Assembly (NCBI GenBank): GCA_958450325.1
Contig: OY288243.1
Coordinates: forward strand, 36,880,678 to 36,944,677
DNA length: 64,000 nt
Direction: 5' to 3'
Source of the DNA: Agrostemma githago
Lineage: Eukaryota; Streptophyta; Magnoliopsida; Caryophyllales; Caryophyllaceae
The position numbers and the translations under genes are program-made. The first letter of the stretch is position 1. Each line of letters opens with the position of its first letter. This document shows, in pieces, positions 1-11,020 of this stretch. A model generated the notes under the pieces. The model had not been told where the DNA came from and made no database searches. It saw only the letters and a program-made list of their open reading frames with translations.

Positions 1-141
1 GTCAGGAGAATTACCGCCCCCACTGCCCGCCGAGTGCTCTTCCTCAAGACCAACCTCCCTAGAGGAGGAGGCAAAATCCATCCCTTCTCCCCTCTTTGAC
101 GGGCCGATAAGGGGCAAAATCCGTTCACGGGTTCTAGACAT
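1..141 (-). CDS. Partial antisense ORF of Tat-like element (start present, runs off window)
   Basis: On the minus strand an ATG at 141-139 opens a frame with no stop to the window edge (47 codons). It starts MSRTRERILPLIG and becomes Ser/Gly/Glu-rich. A TATA box lies at 393-386, leaving a pyrimidine-rich leader of roughly 200 nt. I do not recognise a domain. The promoter-leader-ORF arrangement repeats the one at 1362-715, so the two antisense ORFs look like separate transcription units in the same retrotransposon. It could also be chance coding, since only 47 codons are visible. Confidence 0.4.
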   Translation of the reverse strand, partial: MSRTRERILPLIGPSKRGEGMDFASSSREVGLEEEHSAGSGGGNSPD

Positions 142-385
142 GTTACTCTAAAAAAGATGCGAAAAAAAGGAAATCGAAGAAAGAAAAAGATTGGAGAATG
201 AAAATCTGACCTAAGATCGCCTGACAGCACGTCACAAGCCCGAAGAAAGAGTCTCTCAGGGAAATAGGGGTGCAAGGTTGGATACGATCCGTCAATACTC
301 AAGGGTTTTTGACAAGACAAAGAGAATGAGGGAATGTCGAAGGAAAAGAATGATTGGAAAAAGTGAAAGAATGAATGACTGATCG

Positions 386-393
386 CTTTTATA
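386..393 (-). promoter_or_regulatory. TATA box of left antisense ORF
   Basis: The minus strand reads TATAAAAG, about 245 nt upstream of the ATG at 141. A cacgtgg (G-box-like) core lies about 60 nt further upstream. This is a motif call only. Confidence 0.4.
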
Positions 394-714
394 GAAAGAA
401 AGGCATGCCAAGAGTCGCCCAACCCTCAGGAATTCACCCAAGGGCTGCGGTCCACGTGTCGCCCCTAGGAAGGTTTGCTCTAGGCAGCTTCCCAAGAAAA
501 ACCTCGGGAGGACCAAAGGGTGTCAGAAGATTGGTCACCCTATGACGTCCCCCCTAAAAAAAAAAAAAAAAAATCGCAATACACAAACGCATTGCCTGAT
601 CTTCATTTCATTAAGCCTTACAAAGGAAAGTTACATCTTAAGACAGATACGAAAAGAAAAATACATAAGGCCCAAAAGTTCCGGCCTGACAGAAATCAAA
701 CGCGCCACGCAGGC

Positions 715-1296
715 CTAGTCATCGCCCAAATCTGGGGAACAATCCCCAGGGCTGCCTGGACTCCCGAGAGCCGAACCCCAGTCCCAGTCTGGGGAGCCCT
801 GGAAAGGGTCATCAGAAGCTCCGTCTTCATCCCTGTCGCTCAGGCAACCAAGACCCTCGCTGTCATCAGAGTCATGGCTGCTATCTTCCCAGTCCCTTCC
901 AAAAGGAACGGCCCGGGACTCGTCGCAGGTGCGACAGCCTGTCTTCTTCACAGGCGAAGAGGGACCTGACGCCAAGGAGGAATCAGTGTCAGAGTTGGGA
1001 TCAAATTGCTCAGGGTGCAGCCATGGAAAGCACTCATGGCATCCCCTGTCATAACAGCCCCCTCCCTGGGAGCAACGCCTAAACCTAGGCGCAGCAGGAG
1101 GCGAGGACCTCTTAGGGCGTTTGCCCATCCTAACAGAGGCCTTCTGACTCCTCCGGCGAAAATGAAGTCGTGAACGGCGACTCCGGCGAACAGCTAGGTA
1201 AGCAGCACGAGCATATTGAAGCCTCCAAAAACCTCTGAAGATGAAAGTAACATGCCTAACTCCACGACGAGTTACACTTTTTTTGATCCAAGCCAT
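715..1296 (-). CDS. Antisense accessory ORF of Tat-like element (193 aa)
   Basis: An uninterrupted 193-codon frame begins MAWIKKSVTRRGVRH. Residues 1-65 are very basic (Arg-rich runs). The middle has Cys/His groups (CSQGGGCYDRGCHEC and later CRTC) that could bind metal. The C-terminal 70 residues are highly acidic and rich in Asp, Ser and Gly. This basic, Cys/His, acidic layout suggests a nucleic-acid-binding or transcription-factor-like protein, but I do not recognise the family. A TATA box at 1362-1356 gives a leader of about 35 nt, which supports the chosen ATG. The ORF is antisense to the LTR of the element that holds it. The opposite-strand frame at 520-969 reads through a poly-A run and is a shadow. 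Confidence 0.55.
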   Translation of the reverse strand: MAWIKKSVTRRGVRHVTFIFRGFWRLQYARAAYLAVRRSRRSRLHFRRRSQKASVRMGKRPKRSSPPAAPRFRRCSQGGGCYDRGCHECFPWLHPEQFDPNSDTDSSLASGPSSPVKKTGCRTCDESRAVPFGRDWEDSSHDSDDSEGLGCLSDRDEDGASDDPFQGSPDWDWGSALGSPGSPGDCSPDLGDD

Positions 1297-1355
1297 GACT
1301 AAAGAGAAAGAATGAAGATTGGAAATGGGTCATAAAAATAGTGAAGGAGGATGCA

Positions 1356-1362
1356 ATTTATA
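1356..1362 (-). promoter_or_regulatory. TATA box of 193-aa antisense ORF
   Basis: The minus strand reads TATAAAT about 60 nt before the ATG at 1296. A ccaat-like element (gccaatgattgg-type sequence on the minus strand) lies about 60 nt upstream of it. This is motif evidence only. Confidence 0.45.
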
Positions 1363-1472
1363 CAGAAAACAGAAGCAGGGCATTAATGGTGCCCCAACCA
1401 CTTCCGCAGGGAAGAGAGCCAATCATCGAACTGGCACACTGCCCAAAAATTCTCTAGGCAAAGGAGGGTAAT

Positions 1473-3784
1473 TGTAGACACCCGCATTTTGACTGCTAAG
1501 TGTCTATGGCAGTTTCCAAAAAACACCCGATGATGATCGGACGCTAACGTGCTTCTATGCGCTCGGATACGGGCTCAAATCCATTAATCGCTGGCTAACA
1601 CACTTACAGAGTACAAATCTCACAAAATCAACCTCGAATCCAGGCCCAGCGGACCGTTCCGAGCCAAACAAGACTAATTTGGGCCAAAACCGACACCGGA
1701 ATTAAAACCGACTTTTTGCGATTGGGTCAACCCTGGTCAAGGTCGTTTCCGAGACATACAAAACAACCATTCACAACATCAAAAGTCCAACTCAAGAAGC
1801 AAAAGCAACAGTCCATCTTCAGACGGGCCATCAGGTCAAGTCCGTCAAGGCAAAACCCTAGACACTAAAGTGCATGGGCAATGCCTATATAAGCAACCCC
1901 ATGCACACTCAATTTCACAACTTTACAACCCCAAAAAAATATCAAACTCAAACCCTAATTTCAACCCTAATCAAACCCTAGCAATTCCACACTAGCAAAA
2001 AAAACCCTAAACCTACTTTTAGGAATCAATCCCGAGCCACCATAACTTAACCTCCATAAAACCTCGAAGACTCTTGTGTTAAAGCCACGGTTACGAGATC
2101 GATCCGAGACAAGAACATGTAGGTTGAGGGTGTCAAAACCCTGTTCTCTCCTTCTTCTCTTCCTCTCGTCATCTTCTTCGCTTTTTCTTACTTTTTTTAT
2201 TTCTTTATTGCATCATAATATCGATAATACTAATACAAAGCATTAAAATACTTATCGATTTGTGTCGAATAAGAGGGGTATCGGAATAAGGAAACACGAA
2301 TATACAAGTGTACTGCACACAGCGTTGACGGTCGCTTGTTCCAATACCCCGATTATTTGATTATTGAGATTAGTTAACTTAAACAATACTTTTTTTTATT
2401 TTGTTTGCATCATTATCATTAGTCGTATATTTACATTATTTTTCAAAAACAAGCATTATATTTAATAAGGGTCGAAACTCGTTGATGCGGATCCGACATC
2501 AAACAATTCGCAAGAATTAATTATGATGTCGGGATGCGGAGGGAATCAAGTCGAGTTTTTTTTAATTAAAGTATCGATCTATTAGATTCGATACCAATTC
2601 CGTAATTGGATGTCGAATCTAATGATTTAGTCAAATAAATTAATTAACACGATTTTCGTTGATGCTAATATAGATGTCCTCTAATTCAATTGGATTAATT
2701 ACGACATTTATAAACGCGGAGAAAATTTATATCGTGCTAGTTAATTTAAAACGACTTATATTATTTTCTTTATTTTTTCACTCTAGTATTCCATATCGAT
2801 TCCATAATCGGATATGGGATATAACGAGCATCAAAATTAAAATCGAGTATAAATTATTCCAAGTATTTAATATCGATTTCATAATCGAATATTGAATACG
2901 ACGAATATCAAAAATATTAAGTCGGGTGCAAATTACGCAATATTTGTACGCGATTTAATAAAATCATCAATTTTCCGAAGAAAACAATTTCGCTCTTTTT
3001 TTATTATTATTCTTCGAACATCATTTTTTTAGACAAAACATTTTTTTAGATCTCGATATTTTTTTTTTCCTTGACCTCGGTCAACACGTGTTAATCCATC
3101 ACGTGACCTACTATTCTTTCCAAAATCATGCATTCATCACATCTATATCTTTATTCAATCTATTACTCGTTACATCGTTACTAACGGTTTGATTGTTTCC
3201 TTTGTCGATTTTTGTCGTTTATTTTATTTTACTAAAATGAACCCACATGCTAAAATTCCACTTTGACGTAGAATTAATTGCATTAAATCGACATAGAAAC
3301 CCTTTTCAATTCCATTCACATGTTTAGGGAAAATAATATTTGCATATCTTTTTCCCGTTCAATTAACGCGCGTATTGGAAAGTCATTCGAATTCTTAGTA
3401 GAGGCCGCTAATGTGCGGGCGGGGTTGGGTGTCCTTTGTGGGCTTCCCAACACGTACCCTCACCCCTTACTCAGAACCTCGGTTTCCGGATGCCCGAGAC
3501 CGTTGGCGCACGAGAGTCATTCAATACACAATATCCGATAATGTCGGTATTGGTATCAAATGCAAAGGGACGAGCCCAATAAACTCTGACATCGGAAATG
3601 GGCCGTATTTTGTATACGGACCACTACGACATAGAGTGGGCTCGAATGGTTCCGAATAACCACAAAATTCGGTGGCGACTCCACATAGACCTAAATTTCA
3701 ATTCGATCCGTTTCATATGGAGATTCATTCGCCTACCCAAACCCGCGCGTGGCCGCGTCGGGGTGGACCTATGTCATGTCCACA
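1473..3784 (+). repeat. 5' LTR of non-autonomous Ogre
   Basis: Its start and end are fixed by TG...CA termini, by exact correspondence with 8709-11020 (offset 7236 throughout, no indels seen) and by the adjoining primer site. It contains a TATA box, a run of telobox motifs after it, and an AT-rich downstream half. Small ORFs at 2674-2895 and 3320-3813 recur in the 3' LTR and are not genes. Confidence 0.95.
1886..2010 (+). promoter_or_regulatory. LTR core promoter (TATATAAG) and telobox cluster
   Basis: TATATAAG at 1886-1893 is followed within 60-120 nt by AAACCCTAA at 1950-1958 and 2002-2010, plus near copies at 1962-1970 and 1973-1981. The set recurs in the 3' LTR (TATA at 9122). In reverse complement it also recurs in the much more diverged Ogre LTR (TATA near 21312-21319, agggttt motifs 21170-21250). 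AAACCCTAA is the plant telobox, known from 5' regions of plant genes. A role here is inference. Confidence 0.65.
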
Positions 3785-3787
3785 ATT

Positions 3788-3805
3788 TGGCGACTCCGCT
3801 GGGGA
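3788..3805 (+). other. Primer binding site (tRNA-Arg type)
   Basis: The sequence tggcgactccgctgggga starts 3 nt after the 5' LTR. The same 18-mer in reverse complement lies at 19130-19147 beside the minus-strand Ogre LTR. This primer-site type is characteristic of Ogre/Tat elements. Confidence 0.85.
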
Positions 3806-5186
3806 TTAACTGATGCGCGACTTACCATCGGCATCCTCAGGGTGAGACTCGAATAGAAATCGTTTGACAAATACAATGCGCGTGTTAGTTTTACGGTTCA
3901 TGCATAACCCATGTTTTCCCGGGCCGGTACTGGTGACCGACGTCCCACTATACCATTGATGTACTCCAACATGGATATGTCAAAAGGTGTCCATAGTCGA
4001 TTCGAGTGGGTTTCGCGGCATGTTCTAAGCTCAATTCGACTTAGAGAGTCCGTCCCGATCAACGTCTAGACTATGTACACTGGTATAGACCCCCTATAGA
4101 CCGACCGAGACTTAGTATAGAGCATACATGGCGTCGTTATAATGCTTGTGTGACTACGTGCTACTTGGTTTCCGAGTCATTTTCAAAAAACCGTCAACTT
4201 TTCAAAATTGCACCCTTTTCAAACTATTCAATTCTCAAAACCCAGGACACATACCGAATTTAGGACTTATGATTTTACTCAAAATAGCCTATTTTCTAGC
4301 CGGTATGCTGCCCAAATCAAAACTCGAACTTTCAAAACTCATGGCCCAATGACTTTTCGTCCTCTTTTTCGGAAATTTGGGCCATTCACCGAGTCCACTC
4401 GGTCCTTTTTCAAAAATCATCAATTTTCAAAACCTTCCCTCTTCTAGAACTTCCCGTATTTAGCAGTGTTGGGTCGAGTCTTAAGTTGTCAAGGTCTTTA
4501 GCGTCGAAACTCCGTCGATCTTACATCACGAGTTTCTTCCCTATCCCAGTCCGCCTTATTAGACTAAGGCAAGGCCCACCTACGTAGGACATACTCCTAC
4601 AAAGGAAGGCCCGTCTACACACTCGAGTCTAAAAGTTTGGGGATGTCTCACGTGGACCATCCTTAGGACGGGACTCGGCCCACATAGCCAAATCCTAAGG
4701 AAGGCCCACCTTTCGCGAGTCACCCGTCTAGGTGTCTTTTCCGAGTCAACCTTTTACAAGGCATAGCCCTATAACAAAAGGTTCACGGTCCTTACGTCTA
4801 AGGGTCACTCGTCCCACACTCGAGTCTTAACAAATCTTCAATCCCACTTGGGGATTACCCATTAGCAGGGCGACCAATCACGGTTGCTCTAAGGGTCATG
4901 TCTTACACATGTCTCACACAACCCACTTTCGAGTCACTCAGATGTCACACCATCCGAGTCCCTAGCCTCACTTGGGGGCTATTCTCCGACGGAATGACTA
5001 ATCACAGTCACTCCGAGAATCGTACCCTACACATTTGTCTTAGGGGAGTCTAACCCGAGTCAAACCGGGGCCGTCCCTCCTCTTATGCTATTTCCTATGC
5101 CTTGGTGAGTTTGAGTTCCGAAGCAACCTCTCTCATTACGTGGTGCTCTTACAGACAGGCCACCCGCAACCCGACATCAACGCAAG
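3806..5186 (+). other. Ogre 5' leader, non-coding
   Basis: No supportable gene was found. The sequence is homologous in outline to 18073-19129 of the minus-strand Ogre (shared blocks such as the gatatgtcaaaaggtgtcc region). A conserved ttacag followed by acaggccaccc just before gag in both copies resembles a splice acceptor in the leader. Short plus-strand ORFs at 4146-4447 are not conserved in the sister copy. Confidence 0.6.
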
Positions 5187-6005
5187 ATGGAAGAATTGAA
5201 AGATGCCCTAACCAAAATCGAGACTCAACTGACCTCCATCCTTGCTAACCAAGCAACTTTGGACACTCGCCTGAGCACTGTAGAGAAGACGGTCTCAGTT
5301 GAAGGAGCTGAGTCCACTGGGCCCATAGCCGAATTGGTCAGTGTTGTTCGCAGGCTCGAGGAGCAAGTTCACTTATCAACAAGCAACTCAATCCACTCCG
5401 AAAATGCTCGCATTTATTCACCTTTGAGTAACGAGCTACCGGTCAACCTCAACTTGACGGGAATTCCTATGTTTGAGGGTACCGAAGACCCGGTCCATCG
5501 TATCCGGGCCTTCAAAGACTTCATGGCAGTCAAAGGGGTAAAGTCCACCATGTTTAAGCACTTATTACCTTCCTCCCTCCAGAAGCACCCCAAAGCCTGG
5601 TACTACAGGCTCGATTCCAAGAAATACCCGACTTGGGATGATGTGGCAACAGAGTTCGCTCGGAACTACGCCGATAATATCGAGATCCAGACTACAATGC
5701 GTACTCTGGAAGTCATGGCCCAAGAGCCCAAAGAAGGGTTCACTAAATATCTTCAAAGATGGAGGGCCGAGAGTGTAAAGTTGGTAAACAAGCCCAACGA
5801 GAAGACGCTAGTGGAGGCCTTCGTCAACAGCCTCCTGCCTTCTTACCGCGTCCATCTTAGGTATGCCGGCATTTCAAACTTTGTCGTACTTACCGAAATG
5901 GGCATTAGGATTGAAGACGATCTTCGACATAATGAAGATCTGGGTGAAGTTGATACTAAAGGCTATACTGGACATCAACTCGAGTCCTTAGAAGCCGACG
6001 ACTAA
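5187..6005 (+). CDS. gag: Ogre gag (truncated, no zinc knuckle)
   Basis: The 272-aa capsid-type Gag starts at an ATG in the context cgcaag-ATG. It opens with a coiled-coil-like segment (about residues 1-70) and continues with a retrotransposon gag domain: LNLTGIPMFEGTEDPVHR at about 90-110, WYYRLDSKKYPTWDDV, then EGFTKYLQRWRAESVKLV and LLPSYRVHLRY. It closely matches the minus-strand gag at 18072-17100, but the frame ends shortly after RIEDDLR and lacks the CCHC knuckle seen at about 17040 in that copy. The protein could assemble particles, while packaging and reverse transcription would have to come from an autonomous Ogre (inference). There is no internal stop, unlike the minus-strand copy. 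Confidence 0.85.
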   Translation: MEELKDALTKIETQLTSILANQATLDTRLSTVEKTVSVEGAESTGPIAELVSVVRRLEEQVHLSTSNSIHSENARIYSPLSNELPVNLNLTGIPMFEGTEDPVHRIRAFKDFMAVKGVKSTMFKHLLPSSLQKHPKAWYYRLDSKKYPTWDDVATEFARNYADNIEIQTTMRTLEVMAQEPKEGFTKYLQRWRAESVKLVNKPNEKTLVEAFVNSLLPSYRVHLRYAGISNFVVLTEMGIRIEDDLRHNEDLGEVDTKGYTGHQLESLEADD

Positions 6006-7040
6006 TGACAACATTATCCGAGAGTCCGGATCCGATTTGAGTCTGAGTCTGAGTCCGAATCTAGGATGTACTATTCCCTTCAAAGTCGAAGTCAAAGTCA
6101 AAATCAGAGTCAGAGTCAGTTGTATTCTGTCCTCTTTTTCAAAATTCAATAAAATCAGCTTTCAATATTCTTTCTCATATATATTCCTTATGTGTTTCCG
6201 AGAACATGATGAACACCATCATACACTGTGAGCACACGCACGTGACTATTATGGGCACATCTATAATGACTGCAGGAAACCGAGCCCGTGTTTTCTTTTT
6301 TACCTATTCCGTGTCTGGTATAGAAAAACCACATAACTACCCGTAGCAGGAGCGGTACCGAATCCTATGACAAATCCAGGTAATCTCCTAGTTTGGGTTC
6401 AAAACGGGAGGCAAGCCCATTTCCCACCATAAAATACCCCTCCAATAAGACTGACCAATCCCTACCTTAGGTGTTAGTCTAACCGGCAAAAAAAAACACT
6501 GGGCAAAAAAAATCAAAAGTAAAAAAAAAACAAAAGAAGGCCATCAAAAAAAAGAAAGGGCCAAAACAAAAAGAAGACCATCAAAAAAAAAAAGAAAACT
6601 GGACACAAAAAAAAAAATCGAAAGTCCATGAGGAAAAAAAGCAAAAGGCCAAAAAAAAGCAGGTCATCATCAAAAAAAATTCAGAATACCCATGACCGTG
6701 GTCAACGGTCAATTCAAGGGAAAGCCCCACGACCAGGGTACGGTCAAAATTATCAAAACCCATGACCGCGGCTAAGAGGTCAATCAAAAATCAAATACCC
6801 ATGACCGTGGTCAACGGTCAACTCAAGTGAAAATCCTTTGACCGCGGTACGGTCAAATTCAAAATTATCCATGCCATCCAATAGGGGAGTAACAATCAAG
6901 CTGGTCAGCTAACACCACACTCAGCCTTCCCACATTACAACCCTCAAGACCTTCCCGAGACCCAGGCCAGAGACAACCCAGAATTTTGAGGATTCAAGCT
7001 CCATAGGATACCCCTAACAATTAGGGCCAGACATGGAAAT

Positions 7041-7199
7041 CAGATCCCGCATTATCAAACCAGCCCTCGAAGCCTTAGCTCCACAGAACCAAGCTCCAGA
7101 TTTCGAGTCATCAAAACCAGATCCCACATTATCAAACCAGCCCTCGAAGCCTTAGCTCCACAGAACCGAGCTCCAGATTTCGAGTCATCAAAGCCATTT
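7041..7199 (+). repeat. Tandem duplication, 79-bp unit x2
   Basis: The unit beginning agatcccgcattatcaaacc at 7041 is repeated at 7120 (agatcccacattatc...) with few changes, through the shared tttcgagtcatcaaa end. Confidence 0.85.
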
Positions 7200-7229
7200 A
7201 CTTCCTAGCACCACATTTTCAAAAACATC

Positions 7230-7335
7230 AAATTCCCCGAGAGCAGAACTCGTTAAAAATCCCGAGAACAAAACTCGTTAAAATTCCCCGAGAGCAGAAC
7301 TCGTTAAAAATCCCGAGAACAAAACTTGTTAAAAT
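7230..7335 (+). repeat. Tandem duplication, 51-bp unit x2
   Basis: The aaattccccgagagcagaac block at 7230 recurs at 7281. Inside each unit a shorter cccgagaacaaaact motif gives a second, imperfect period. Confidence 0.85.
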
Positions 7336-8694
7336 TCCATCCAAACCAGTTACCAACTCCAAACACGGGAACTCAACTTGCAGTCGGCATAGAGCATGCC
7401 CAAATAGTTCACACCACCTCTGGGGGCTACCCCGGAGAACGCTCACAGTCACAGGATTAACATCCTAACCATTCTAGCCCTTTGATCAAGACATCATTGG
7501 GAATACACCTAGCCTACACCATCGCTATGGCTAGTTACACACAAAGCCCTAATAAACTAGGCGCCATAATACATCTTCCAGTCCACTGAACTACGGCTTG
7601 GTTTGATTTCACTACACATGAATACGTAGGCAGCCTTTCAACGGAGGCACAACCACCCACATTGACACACATTCAAAAAGTGCCATCACTCCGGTCACAA
7701 CACTGTCATGTTCTCAGTAGCTAGATTTGTCGTCCTGGGGGCTTCTATTAGACAGACGTTCTCCTTCCACTCACATAATCCAAATACTTCCAAAATCTAG
7801 CCTCCTTTTTGTAGTGTGTCCTAGTACTCGGCTCAGTCGAAGACAAGAATCTGTCAGGATTCGAGGCGATACCCACTTTGGAAATGTATCCTAAAATAGG
7901 AAATCCAGAAGGGCACCAGACTAAAACAGTCTCATTACAAGCTACTGCAATCCCCCCATGGCATATCTATCCCATTTCGATGTATGACCGTGTTGCCACT
8001 AGCCTAGGCTGCGGGATAGCGCAACTTTAAGAGTCTTGTTAGGCGGCCCACACCCCTATCGAGTCACGGTCCAACCCTTAGAGAGTCCAGTCCGTGTCAG
8101 TCAACTCGTCCTGTCGTGTTCAGAGTCGAGTCTGTCGGTAGGCCCATCTCTTCAAATTCCACTTTGAAATTTGCAAAATCTAGCCATGAAAAAAGATCCT
8201 TTTCGACAAGGTCAAATTTCGGTCTATTTAAACTGCAAATTACTTTCCTAATCTTTGTTAGGAGTCAAAAATCTCAAAGTTTCCAAAATTCAAAAAAAAT
8301 CTCAAATTTTCAAGATTTCAAAATTCAAGTTTTCAAAAAATCATTTTCCCCCAGCGTGAGTCATTTTGCTACCTACGTGTTGCATGCATTTTATGTGACT
8401 TATACAGGTACGACTCAAACAGGGACGTGCAACCCACTATACCTCCCCAGCGGAAGCCAACGGTGGTATCTAACGGGATGGACCTACACATAGGCGCACC
8501 CAGGACTTACGCGACAAGTCCAAATTCCCCACGGAGGTACTGTCATCAGGCTCAGGTATGACTTCTAGCTTACGGCTGGCGAGCCCTTCACGCGAGTCTA
8601 ATGGACTATAAACGACCCGACCGGAAGTCCGCCAGGTTTCAATCCTCGATTGGCCTGGTGGCTACTCTGACTTTCGCCTTGTCCAAGCCTCAGT

Positions 8695-8708
8695 CAGAGT
8701 GGGGGCTC
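8695..8708 (+). other. Polypurine tract of non-autonomous Ogre
   Basis: The purine-rich cagagtgggggctc lies immediately 5' of the 3' LTR start at 8709, the expected position for plus-strand priming. Confidence 0.75.
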
Positions 8709-11020
8709 TGTAGACACCCGCATTTTGACTGCTAAGTGTCTATGGCAGTTTCCAAAAAACACCCGATGATGATCGGACGCTAACGTGCTTCTATGCGCTC
8801 GGATACGGGCTCAAATCCATTAATCGCTGGCTAACACACTTACAGAGTACAAATCTCACAAAATCAACCTCGAATCCAGGCCCAGCGGACCGTTCCGAGC
8901 CAAACAAGACTAATTTGGGCCAAAACCGACACCGGAATTAAAACCGACTTTTTGCGATTGGGTCAACCCTGGTCAAGGTCGTTTCCGAGACATACAAAAC
9001 AACCATTCACAACATCAAAAGTCCAACTCAAGAAGCAAAAGCAACAGTCCATCTTCAGACGGGCCATCAGGTCAAGTCCGTCAAGGCAAAACCCTAGACA
9101 CTAAAGTGCATGGGCAATGCCTATATAAGCAACCCCATGCACACTCAATTTCACAACTTTACAACCCCAAAAAAATATCAAACTCAAACCCTAATTTCAA
9201 CCCTAATCAAACCCTAGCAATTCCACACTAGCAAAAAAAACCCTAAACCTAGTTTTAGGAATCAATCCCGAGCCACCATAACTTAACCTCCATAAAACCT
9301 CGAAGACTCTTGTGTTAAAGCCACGGTTACGAGATCGATCCGAGACAAGAACATGTAGGTTGAGGGTGTCAAAACCCTGTTCTCTCCTTCTTCTCTTCCT
9401 CTCGTCATCTTCTTCGCTTTTTCTTACTTTTTTTATTTCTTTATTGCATCATAATATCGATAATACTAATACAAAGCATTAAAATACTTATCGATTTGTG
9501 TCGAATAAGAGGGGTATCGGAATAAGGAAACACGAATATACAAGTGTACTGCACACAGCGTTGACGGTCGCTTGTTCCAATACCCCGATTATTTGATTAT
9601 TGAGATTAGTTAACTTAAACAATACTTTTTTTTATTTTGTTTGCATCATTATCATTAGTCGTATATTTACATTATTTTTCAAAAACAAGCATTATATTTA
9701 ATAAGGGTCGAAACTCGTTGATGCGGATCCGACATCAAACAATTCGCAAGAATTAATTATGATGTCGGGATGCGGAGGGAATCAAGTCGAGTTTTTTTTA
9801 ATTAAAGTATCGATCTATTAGATTCGATACCAATTCCGTAATTGGATGTCGAATCTAATGATTTAGTCAAATAAATTAATTAACACGATTTTCGTTGATG
9901 CTAATATAGATGTCCTCTAATTCAATTGGATTAATTACGACATTTATAAACGCGGAGAAAATTTATATCGTGCTAGTTAATTTAAAACAACTTATATTAT
10001 TTTCTTTATTTTTTCACTCTAGTATTCCATATCGATTCCATAATCGGATATGGGATATAACGAGCATCAAAATCAAAATCGAGTATAAATTATTCCAAGT
10101 ATTTAATATCGATTTCATAATCGAATATTGAATACGACGAATATCGAAAATATTAAGTCGAGTGCAAATTACGCAATATTTGTACGCGATTTAATAAAAT
10201 CATCAATTTTCCGAAGAAAACAATTTCGCTCTTTTTTTATTATTATTCTTCGAACATCATTTTTTTAGACAAAACATTTTTTTAGATCTCGATATTTTTT
10301 TTTTCCTTGACCTCGGTCAACACGTGTTAATCCATCACGTGACCTACTATTCTTTCCAAAATCATGCATTCATCACATCTATATCTTTATTCAATCTATT
10401 ACTCGTTACATCGTTACTAACGGTTTGATTGTTTCCTTTGTCGATTTTTGTCGTTTATTTTATTTTACTAAAATGAACCCACATGCTAAAATTCCACTTT
10501 GACGTAGAATTAATTGCATTAAATCGACATAGAAACCCTTTTCAATTCCATTCACATGTTTAGGGAAAATAATATTTGCATATCTTTTTCCCGTTCAATT
10601 AACGCGCGTATTGGAAAGTCATTCGAATTCTTAGTAGAGGCCGCTAATGTGCGGGCGGGGTTGGGTGTTCTTTGTGGGCTTCCCAACACGTACCCTCACC
10701 CCTTACTCAGAACCTCGGTTTCCGGATGCCCGAAACCGTTGGCGCACGAGAGTCATTAAATACACAATATCCGATAATGTCGGTATTGGTATCAAATGCA
10801 AAGGGACGAGCCCAATAAACTCTGACATCGGAAATAGGCCGTATTTTGTATACGGACCACTACGACATAGATTGGGCTCGAATGGTTCCGAATAACCACA
10901 AAATTCGGTGGCGACTTCACATAGACCTAAATTTCAATTCGATCAGTTTTATATGGAGATTCATTCGCCTACCCAAACCCGCGCGTGGCCGCGTCGGGGT
11001 GGACCTATGTCATGTCCACA
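8709..11020 (+). repeat. 3' LTR of non-autonomous Ogre
   Basis: The copy is 2312 bp and collinear with the 5' LTR. The differences I saw include c/g at 2015/9251 and several clustered between 3430/10666 and 3710/10946, about 13 in total. It is followed at once by the target duplicate gtaat (11021-11025). Confidence 0.95.

Larger units (their letters stand above)
1..1472 (+). mobile_element. Tat/Retand-like LTR retrotransposon, 3' internal part
   Basis: This is non-pol internal DNA that rejoins 11026 when the inserted Ogre element (1473-11020) and one copy of its duplicated target gtaat are removed. A purine tract (aaaggaggg, about 1460-1468) precedes the junction and looks like the polypurine tract of the host element, with its 3' LTR on the far side (to 11870). 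Two ORFs here run antisense to that LTR, each preceded by a TATA box. Antisense extra ORFs between pol and the 3' LTR are known in Tat-lineage plant Ty3/gypsy elements, and that is the basis of the lineage call. No pol is in view because the window starts inside the element. Confidence 0.55.
6006..8694 (+). other. Non-coding internal region with tandem repeats
   Basis: There is no gene. The stretch 6020-6060 is a remnant of the gagtct (Ser-Glu) repeat found before RT in the other Ogre, marking the deletion scar. The stretch 6480-6670 is poly-A/G-rich. From 6687 to 6860 a degenerate unit containing catgaccgnggtcaacggtcaa recurs. Two short tandem duplications follow (7041-7199, 7230-7335). Tandem repeats between the coding region and the 3' LTR are a known property of Tat-lineage elements. 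Confidence 0.7.
1473..11020 (+). mobile_element. Non-autonomous Ogre-type retrotransposon (gag only)
   Basis: This is a complete insertion with two 2312-bp LTRs (1473-3784, 8709-11020) that begin TGTAGACA and end GTCCACA. It is flanked by the 5-bp target duplication gtaat (1468-1472 and 11021-11025). The primer site after the 5' LTR is of the tRNA-Arg type reported for Ogre elements. The internal region is only 4.9 kb, against well over 10 kb in a full Ogre, and holds one gag-like ORF with no protease, RT, RNase H or integrase. After gag there is a short gagtct-repeat remnant that matches the Ser-Glu repeat upstream of RT in the minus-strand Ogre at 14438-21839, so it looks like an internal-deletion derivative. 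I count about 13 substitutions between the LTRs. Confidence 0.93.

Noticed and set aside
520..969. 149-aa plus-strand ORF
   Set aside because: It starts through an 18-A run and overlaps the better-supported antisense 193-aa ORF. Low-complexity start and no domain.
1950..2010. Interstitial telomere repeat
   Set aside because: The motifs are irregularly spaced single teloboxes in an LTR leader and not a head-to-tail array.
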